DNA of 64,000 nt, taken from NCBI GenBank assembly GCA_030710605.1, contig CP092886.1, forward strand, positions 50,398,390 through 50,462,389. Direction: 5' to 3'. This DNA comes from Cordylochernes scorpioides. Its lineage: Eukaryota; Arthropoda; Arachnida; Pseudoscorpiones; Chernetidae. Below, piece by piece: positions 56,849-64,000 of this stretch; position 1 is the first letter of the stretch; each line of letters starts with the position of its first letter. Under the pieces are notes generated by a model. That model saw only the letters and a list, made by a program, of their open reading frames with translations. It was not told the origin of the DNA and did not search any database. A program made the position numbers and the translations under genes.

Positions 56849-58746
56849 AATTGTGTATTCAAAGAAGAAATCCTCTATAAACAGCCCAAAAGAGAAAGGG
56901 ATACTCTACCATCTGTCCATTTCTCCTCGAAAGAGGCCTCCTTTCAAGAAGAAAGTAATGCAGATCAACCAGTAGACCGAGAAACTGAAGAACTGATTGG
57001 AACTACAGGTGGAATAGATCAGCTATCTGAGACTCTCCCAGAGAACCTGAGAAGCCATCCAATGACACTCCGAAGTCATGGAAAGACGGCAGAATCTCCG
57101 GAAGAGGATAATAGTGGTGGACAGATAAATGCCACAAGTGCAAAGGACAATAACCCCACTTATGAAGAAGCCATGAACAGCCCTGAGGTAGTTAATTGGA
57201 TAGAAGCCATTGAAGAAGAAAGGGAATCGCTCGAAAGACATGATGTATGGCAACTGCAGGAATTGCCGAAAGGTATCAAACCTTTAAAATGTAGATGGGT
57301 ACTAAATAAGAAAATCAATGCAGTGGATGGTACCACTAGATACAAAGCACGTCTAGTCGCCAAAGGCTTCACTCAACGTAGAGGAATTGACTACAACGAA
57401 GTCTATACTCCTGTTTCCAGTTTTGAAACTATAAGGCTATTAACGGCGATAGCAACAGAAAAGGACTGGTTCATTGACCAATTCGACGTGAAGAGTGCTT
57501 ATCTTCATGGGACACTCAATGAGACTATTTACATGGAACAACCTGAATGCTTCAAGAAACCAGGAGAAGAAAACTTGTTCTGCAAGCTTAAGAAATCAAT
57601 CTATGGATTAAAACAGAGCGGAGATCCTGGAATAAATTCTTAAACAAACAACTTCACGAAATAGGATCCCAACGTAACCCTATTGATCCGAGCATCTACG
57701 AAGTTGAACTTGAAGAAGGAAGGATCATTCTCTCAATCTATGTGGATGACATCTTTGCCATTTCAGAGAATCAAGCAGCGAGAAACAAATGCAGAGAACT
57801 CTTAAATTCCAGTTTTGAAGTGAAGTATCTAGGACCAATTTCTCATATGCTTGGAGAATCCTTCAAGAAGTCAGAAGATGAAAGTATGACTCTTTCTCAA
57901 AGTAACTACATAGAAGAACTGCTTCAACGTTTCAGACTACAGGGTGCAAAAGGTATCTCGACTCCAATGGAAACCAATCTTGACCTGAGTGTAAGGAAAA
58001 ATGGAAATTCCAATGAGCGGTTTCCATACCGTGAACTGATCGGAGGACTGTCATACCTTTCTCAGAGAACCAGGCCCGACATCGCCTACGCAGTCGGGAT
58101 CCTATCCAGATACTGTGATAACTACACAAGAAAACACTGGGAAGCTGGGAAACGCGTGCTGCGTTATCTGAAGAGCACCAAGGACTTTGGCATAACTTAC
58201 AGATCCACTGGCAAACTTTTGATTGCCTTTTTGGATGCAAGTTGGGCCTCAGACATTGTAGACCGAAAAGGAGTATCTGGACATCTCATCATTTTAGCTG
58301 GAGCACCAATAATTTAGAGAAGCACCAAACAAACAGTTACCGCTTTGAGTACTATGGAATCGGAATACATTGCACTGTCATCAACTGTGAAGGACATCAC
58401 ATGGGTACGGAATCTGATGGAACAGCTGAAAATGTCAAGTTTGATTTGTGGAGAAACAAAAGTATTCTGCGACAACCAAGCTGCAATTTCCCATGCGGAA
58501 AATTACATCGACAAATCGAAATTTGCCGTAAAGTACCATTTTGTTCGAGAAAAGATCTCAGAAGAAGCAATCGAACTTTTCTACACTCCGAGTGCTGAGA
58601 ACCCTGCTGACTTCCTTACCAAGCCTCTTGCTAGAAGCCAGCATGAAAAGTACTGTAGAGCGCTGATGGACTATCGGAATAAACGTCCAGCTGAAGTTAT
58701 TCCGGGAGGGGATATGTTGGACACCAGCGCCGCCACTCAAGTATAA
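56849..58746 (+). pseudogene. Copia reverse transcriptase and RNase H with frameshift and stop
   Basis: The RT starts with VNWIEAIEEERESL and KARLVAKGFTQRRGIDY (57062-57643) and shifts frame near 57615. Its catalytic motif YVDDIFAIS is at 57739. RNase H has ALSTMESEYIALSST (58345 on), preceded by a TAG at 58315-58317 where the family has Trp, and ends KPLARSQHEKY. A purine tract GGGAGGGGA (58704-58712) leads to the 3' LTR. Confidence 0.85.
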
Positions 58747-58962
58747 CACGTGACCGGAAGGATGACGTCGCCCCCCCCCCCTCCTACTGACTGTAAAAGT
58801 TTAGCCTAACGACGCTGTTGTTTGTTTACCTTCTACGGAGGATGTAACCTCTTTGTTTCCTCTCTTTCCCTTTTTAATCTTTATATGACCTATGCTTTAA
58901 TAAATTAGTAGTGCAAGGCTCTTGTCCTAAGTGTAACCAAGTACCTTGTCTACACCCCTACA
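58715..58962 (+). repeat. 3' LTR of the copia element
   Basis: 248 bases, same as the 5' LTR apart from an 11-C tract and a few substitutions. Confidence 0.9.
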
Positions 58963-60023
58963 AGAAATCATATCTGAATATTTATGAACATTGGCCTTCG
59001 TACACGCGACGGAGAATCTCAAGAATAATTAAACCTCAAAATGTGTTGATATAATGAAATGCAACTATATTCTAGCTCCGCAAAATTTTCCATTTATAGA
59101 ATAAGGACCTCAAACGTTAAAACCTTATAACACACCTCTATATCAATGTGTTTCACATATAAAACCCTGAAGCGAATATGCTTTTGAAATTAAAAAATAA
59201 TTACTAAAGGTAGAAACATTTTAGTGTCGCCATAAAATTGAGAGAGAAAAATTTAAAATCTCGTATCCACAATTTTATATTTAGTAACGTACTTCATTGC
59301 CCAATGCAATAACTGAATTGAAATAAATTTCACGCGAATTGGCAAATGAATTCAACGTTAATTGACTGATCAATACACGTGAGAGTAGGGAATCAATCAG
59401 TGGACGAATAAACCCGAAACCGTATATACCTACATATATTTAGAAATACGATTCATATTATAGTTTTTATTTTTCCAAACAAATATGTATATATCAAAAT
59501 TAAGGCGTATATTATATTAAATCATTTCCAGGATTAGGTACCAAATAGGTAGATTAACTAAGCGAATTAGAAATAAACAAATTTTTGGCGACGTGGTAGA
59601 TTGAATTTTGAAACAGCCGAAGAGGGTTTGGCACTGATAAAGCCAAGCTCTGTGTAGATATTTTTTTTATCTCCCGTTGATCCTTTTCAAAATTAAATTG
59701 ATTTTCAAATCTGTTTATGAGATTAATTGTATTTATTATAATGTATTAATTTCATTATGTCAATATTGATCGTGATTAGCTTTTTCTTTTTATCTTCATT
59801 TGCGATGAATCCATGGTAAATCCATGTATAATAAATTTATTTTCCTCCAATATACCCAGACTAATCTATTTATTAGCTCGTCTTTATATAATTTTTCCTG
59901 TATATAAATATCAAAATACCATTAAGGTACTATTACCTTTTTCCTGCATGTATTCTACATTTCTGCCTTGATAATCTGTATAAGATTAAAAGGTCTTAAT
60001 AAAGCTTTTTGTTGTTGTAAATA
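58963..60023. other. No gene seen; sequence shared with arm 1
   Basis: AT-rich DNA, the reverse of about 33922-34978. No coding signal. Confidence 0.6.
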
Positions 60024-61443
60024 CACTGCGTGACATTGAAAATGGAACACCAAGAAATAGTGGCCAGAAAATTATGCAAATTTCAGGGTAGACGCGCCTA
60101 ACCGAGTTATGCAAATGATGTAAAATGCGCAGCTCTCGTGCGCACATGGAGTAAGATATAAGGGAAGGAACTTGCAGAAAGGACAGTATTCGTGTCGTTA
60201 TTTCTTCAAGGAAAATCATTGTAGAAATTTTGTTCTTGTGTCAAAAGACACGTGTAATAACAGAGAATACCAGGTCATCGTAAACGGAGGCAGTTCAAGC
60301 AGACAGACGCTTTTGCGAGGGGCATGGTGATCGGACTGAAAAGGGCAGGTTGGTCCATACGTCAAATCGCAGCTGATACACACCTTGGTGCGTCCACGGT
60401 GCACCGACTGTGGAGAAGATGGTTGGAACAAGGAAATGTGGCAATTTATAGGAATGTCGGTGCAACCAGAGTGACGTCAGCACGTGTGGATCGGCGTATC
60501 CTTCGACAAGCAGTGGCGGCCCCACAAGCCACTTGTACCGCCATCCTGCAACATGTGCAAGACACCCTAGATCATTCCATCTCGACCAGAACCATTTCCC
60601 GTCGATTGGTTGCTAATGGCTTGCACTCATGCCGTCCGCTAAGAAGACTGCCATTGACCCCCAACGAATAGGCGCCAACGTTTGGAATGGTGCCGGGCTA
60701 GATCGACGTGGATGACGGAATGGCACAGGGTCGTGTTCTCAGATGAGTCGCGTTTCTGCTTGTCCAGTGATAGTCGCCGTTTACGCGTGTGGCGTCGACG
60801 TGGAGAAAGGTCCAATCCGGCAGCAATTGTGGAACGCCCCATCGTGCGACAACGTGGAATCATGGTTTGGGGCGCAATCGCGTATGATTCCAGGTCACCT
60901 TTACTTCGTATTCAGGGCACTATGACGGCCCAACGATACGTTGATGTTGTGCTGCGACCGGTGACACTCCCCTACCTTCAGGGGGTACCCAATGCCCTTT
61001 ATCAGCAGGATAACGCCCGACCGCACTCTGCTCGCATTAGCCAACAAGCTCTGCAAGATGTACAGATGCTTCCCTGGCCACCGTACTCTCCTGATCTCTC
61101 ACCAATCGAGCACGTCTGGGACATCATTGGACGCCGTTTGCATGCCTTGCCACAGCCGCGTTCAGAAGACGAACTGTGGCAAATGGTTGAGAGGGAATGG
61201 AGAGCCATCCCTCAGGACGCCATCCGTACTCTGATTGACTCTCTACCTAGACGTGTTGCTGCGTGCATCGCCGTCCGCGGTGGTCCTACTTGCTACTAAG
61301 CCGACGCCGTTCTCGCTCTGTATTATGACTATCATTTTGAAATAAAGATCACTTATTGTTCGTCCCTGTCTCTCTCTGTCTGCCGAGTTTCATCACTTTC
61401 TGGCCACTATTTCTTGGTGTTCCATTTTCAATGTCACGCAGTG
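60024..61443 (+). mobile_element. Tc1-type transposon, arm 2
   Basis: 1420 bases with the same inverted tips and TA flanks as the arm 1 copy. Confidence 0.9.
60267..61299 (+). pseudogene. Tc1 transposase, start codon lost and frameshifted, arm 2
   Basis: Same gene as 32646-33678. The ATG present in arm 1 reads ATA here (about 60267), so the first in-frame Met is at 60324. The frame change at about 60668 is shared. Catalytic residues (FSDESRF, QQDNARPH, SPIEHVWD) are intact. It differs from arm 1 at about four residues in the 205-codon catalytic part. Confidence 0.9.
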
Positions 61444-62650
61444 TATATTGAACTTTAAAATAAATGCTATAAAGTAACGAGCAATAATAATGATGAAAAT
61501 GCAATTCATTTCCTCATTTAAAAAACGGTCTCTTCATATACAGGGTGATCCAAAAGTCCCGCACTATTTTAAAAATTAATAACTCCGCGAATATTTGCGC
61601 TAGAGCAATGCGGTAAACACCATTGTATTCAGGATGCAATGGGATTTTTTATGGCAAATAATGAAATTGATTTTAGTTACAATTTTATTCGCCAGATGGC
61701 GCTCTACCAGAATCAGAGATTCAGCGGCCAAATTGTTTGATAAATTGAAAAATATAACTGATCGACACGTATTTTTCCTTTTTGAATACCAGGAAAGAAC
61801 CCTAATAATATCAAATAACAAATTAAATAAACACCACTTCGCCAAAAGTATGAAAAATTGGTTAACGATTTTCAAATACAATCAGAGATATGTAAAATAG
61901 GTAAATGCAAATTAAAATATGTAGCAAAAATATTTATATTTTATATGGAGTTTTGTGAAATAGATTGAATGTTTGAAAACACTGCTGATATCAATACACG
62001 AATTTTTGAAATGTTAATATAGTACCAAAAATTATGATGGCACTACTAATAGGATTTCTTGCTATAAGAAATGTGTAGTTTCTTGACTGATTGGCGACAC
62101 TTGACTATTTAACTGGATATTTGTCATGATCCAACAAATGAAATATAGAGGGGAGTGACAAAATATATTTGTCGTACTTTATTCCAAATATCCTATGGGC
62201 TTGTCAAATGTTATCATTGTTTATTATACTGTATACAATTTTTAAAAATGTGTCCCCTCAAATAAAAATAATTTTTAAATCGACCTTTTGCGTTGAAAAA
62301 CGTGGTAGTAAAATCATTTTGTATTTTTTTTTTCCACAAAATTTCTAAAGTTATTGGTGTACAGAAAATATTCCTTATGCTATTTCTTCTAATGAGCGAA
62401 AAGCGAAAACTAAACATAAGGGGAAAAATTGTGTGTACCAGTGTTATTCGAGAAATTATAACACTCTGGTTTGCACGACATAATATGTGATCAAATGACA
62501 AACAAAATATTACTGTTCACAAAAAAAAAAGAGTCAAGATGTGAGGGCAGCATTTATTATCCCCATATCCCAACACAAAGAGCTGCAAAATATTGGTAGA
62601 TAATATAATACATGGCGGCTTATATAACACATGAGGTAACTGCCTTCTCT

Positions 62651-63404
62651 CTTGTATTAGGTCACAATCCTTGCTCAATGTGGCACCCTTCATTCTCAAT
62701 CACCGCCTGCAGACGATAAATGACAGAATGGACAGCATTAAATAACATATCTGTTGAAATTGATAAAACGTGCCATCTGATAGAAGCCTTCAACATGGCC
62801 AATGTGGTAGGCCAGCATCGATAAACACACGATTTAATGTACCCCCATAGACAAAAATCGCAAGGCGTCAAGTTTGGTGATCTTGGAGGCCACTGGTATA
62901 TAAATTGGAGACTTATCACACGATTTTCACCGAACGTATCCTTCAGCAATTGTTTGGCACCTCGGGAGATATGAGGAGGTACTCCATCTTTCATGAATGT
63001 TATTTCGCTCAGTGCTTTTGCCCTGCAATATGGGAAATACCTTTTCTCTCAAAAGTTGAACATAACGTTCACCAGTTACAAAAACGGTTTTAAAAGTTCT
63101 TCCATTGATTTTTCAAAGAAAAATGGCCCAATAATAAAAGAACGAACCCACACAAAACTGTAACTCTAGGCTGGTAAAGTGGCATTTCTGTATAAACCCT
63201 AGGGTTTTCTGTTGCCCAAATGCGGCTGTTTTGAATGTTAAATTCTCCGTTTAGAGAAAAGTGAGCATCATCTGTCCACAGAACATTCGACAGCCAGTTT
63301 TCATCAATATCAATTTGCCGGAAAACCCATGCAGCGAATTCTTGACGCATCTCAAAATCGCCAACTTTCAGCTCGTGAAATCTTTGAATTTTGTATGGGT
63401 ACAC
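62651..63404 (-). pseudogene. Decayed mariner-like transposase (copy Z)
   Basis: The - strand gives WVFRQIDIDENWLSNVLWTD and DAHFSLNGEF (63090-63404). After a break come DGVPPHISRGAKQLLKDTFG, WPPRSPNLTPCDFCLWGYI and an end HIEQGL (62662-62994). The third catalytic residue is probably the D of TPCDF. It is better kept at its C terminus than copy Y. Confidence 0.75.
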
Positions 63405-63410
63405 ACAATA

Positions 63411-63999
63411 GAGACATTAAGTGAAGCGTCTTCGGATATCACAATCATACTCGGCGAATTCAACGCCAGAAGTTCAATTTGGAATCAACTGTCCAGGATA
63501 ACAAAAGTCAGCAGGTTGAGGACATGCTAACCGACCTTACACCGTTAAATAACGGAGAGAACACCTACCTATCTAAGTCCACAGGCACAGAATCCGCAAT
63601 AGACATCACAGCGATAAATTACAACATCGCACCCACAACACAATGGAAAATCCTGAGAGGTGCAATCAGTGACCACAGAAATTGAGAATGTCCATTAGAA
63701 TAAAAGAACATGGAACTTTAGGAAAGCCGACTTGAAAAAAATTCACAGAAAAGCTTGAAGAACTGTGCAACGAAAAATTAAATTACAGAACGCTTGACAA
63801 AAACTTGGAAAAATTCTCTTCGAACATTTCAAAAGCTGCAAAAGCATCGATACCTAGAGGTAGACGTAAAGACCTGTGGATACCTTACTGGAAGGACCAC
63901 AACATCGAGGCAATGATTTCAGAGAGAGAGACAATATCAATGAACCTCTTAAAAAATAAAACAGAAGAAAACAGAAAGGAACTCATTGAAATTAGTCAC
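63411..63999 (+). pseudogene. Decayed non-LTR endonuclease (copy Z)
   Basis: Begins in mid-domain with ETLSEASSDITIILGEFNARS and continues through TGTESAIDITAINYNI to an SDH motif (about 63675), with frame changes. It matches 7735-8330. Confidence 0.75.
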
Positions 64000-64000
64000 A

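Larger units (their letters stand above)
54371..58962 (+). mobile_element. Ty1/copia LTR retrotransposon
   Basis: 4.6 kb. LTRs are 54371-54631 and 58715-58962, both TGTTGGACACC...CACCCCTACA. The five bases AATCA occur at 54366-54370 and again at 58966-58970, and the uninterrupted site is present in arm 1. Three extra bases AGA lie between the 3' LTR and the second AATCA. The coding order gag-PR-IN-RT-RH is that of copia. LTRs are nearly identical except for a C tract (23 against 11), so insertion is fairly young. The coding frame nevertheless has several stops and shifts. Confidence 0.92.
53551..61540 (-). repeat. Inverted arm 2 (allele-like, with copia insertion)
   Basis: Reverse counterpart of 32405-35796. 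It includes gypsy 3 sequence, AT-rich DNA, and the Tc1 element, and is expanded by the copia element (54371-58962). It ends exactly where composite element Z begins (CAGGGTG at 61541). Confidence 0.85.
61541..64000 (+). mobile_element. Composite element copy Z (left part, runs off the window)
   Basis: Starts with the CAGGGTGATCC tip after TATA. The 61541-61930 repeat matches the TIR of copy Y. The transposase relic and then the non-LTR endonuclease follow in the same order as in Y, but with a deletion at 63404-63411 that removes the transposase N terminus and the first part of the endonuclease. Confidence 0.75.

Overview
This window looks like AT-rich arthropod (probably insect) nuclear DNA; the species cannot be named from the sequence alone. 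The evidence is spliceosomal introns (GT-AG), an axonemal dynein heavy-chain gene, and a dense set of nested transposable elements typical of arthropods: Ty3/gypsy, Ty1/copia, jockey/I-type non-LTR, Penelope-like, Tc1, mariner-like, pogo/Tigger, Helitron and hAT MITE. Two 100-base runs of N (2492-2591 and 35797-35896) look like scaffolding gaps. They divide the window into three contigs, here called C1 (1-2491), C2 (2592-35796) and C3 (35897-64000).

Host gene content is one gene type: an axonemal dynein heavy chain, most like DNAH10 (inner-arm f/I1 beta chain). Seven exons of its N-terminal tail lie on the + strand in C2 (16676-32105), all joined in phase after the first. The next two exons of the same tail, which follow directly in protein order, lie on the - strand in C3 (51900-51724, then 49450-49133). 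Two AAA3-region exons lie on the - strand in C1 (2246-2112, then 1439-1038). The gene therefore changes strand between C2 and C3. The switch lies between two near-identical inverted arms, 32405-35796 and 53551-61540, and the second arm carries an extra copia element at a site that is empty in the first. Either the locus is a real inversion or inverted duplication, or C2 and C3 are joined wrongly and the arms are two alleles of one place.

Left part (2.6-16 kb): copies of a composite element with about 400-bp terminal inverted repeats. It carries a decayed mariner-like transposase and a decayed non-LTR retrotransposon, and a gypsy element (9312-13681) sits inside it with a 5-bp target duplication. 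Middle (16-32 kb): dynein exons, a solo copia LTR, a MITE, a GC-rich gag-only element with an intact 420-residue ORF beside a head-to-head internally deleted relative, a hAT MITE, and a second gypsy element on the - strand (25761-30388).

Right part (32-64 kb): arm 1 with a Tc1 element and gypsy pieces. Next is a Tigger element (37285 to about 48987) split by a Helitron palindrome (38865-40792), a 5.4-kb satellite with a 1092-bp higher-order repeat (40793-46165) and a Penelope-like element with inverted arms (47197-48301). Then come dynein exons, arm 2 with a 4.6-kb copia element, and a third copy of the composite element. Almost all transposon ORFs are broken. The main exceptions are the gag ORF at 20185-21447 and the 388-residue integrase ORF at 25978-27144.
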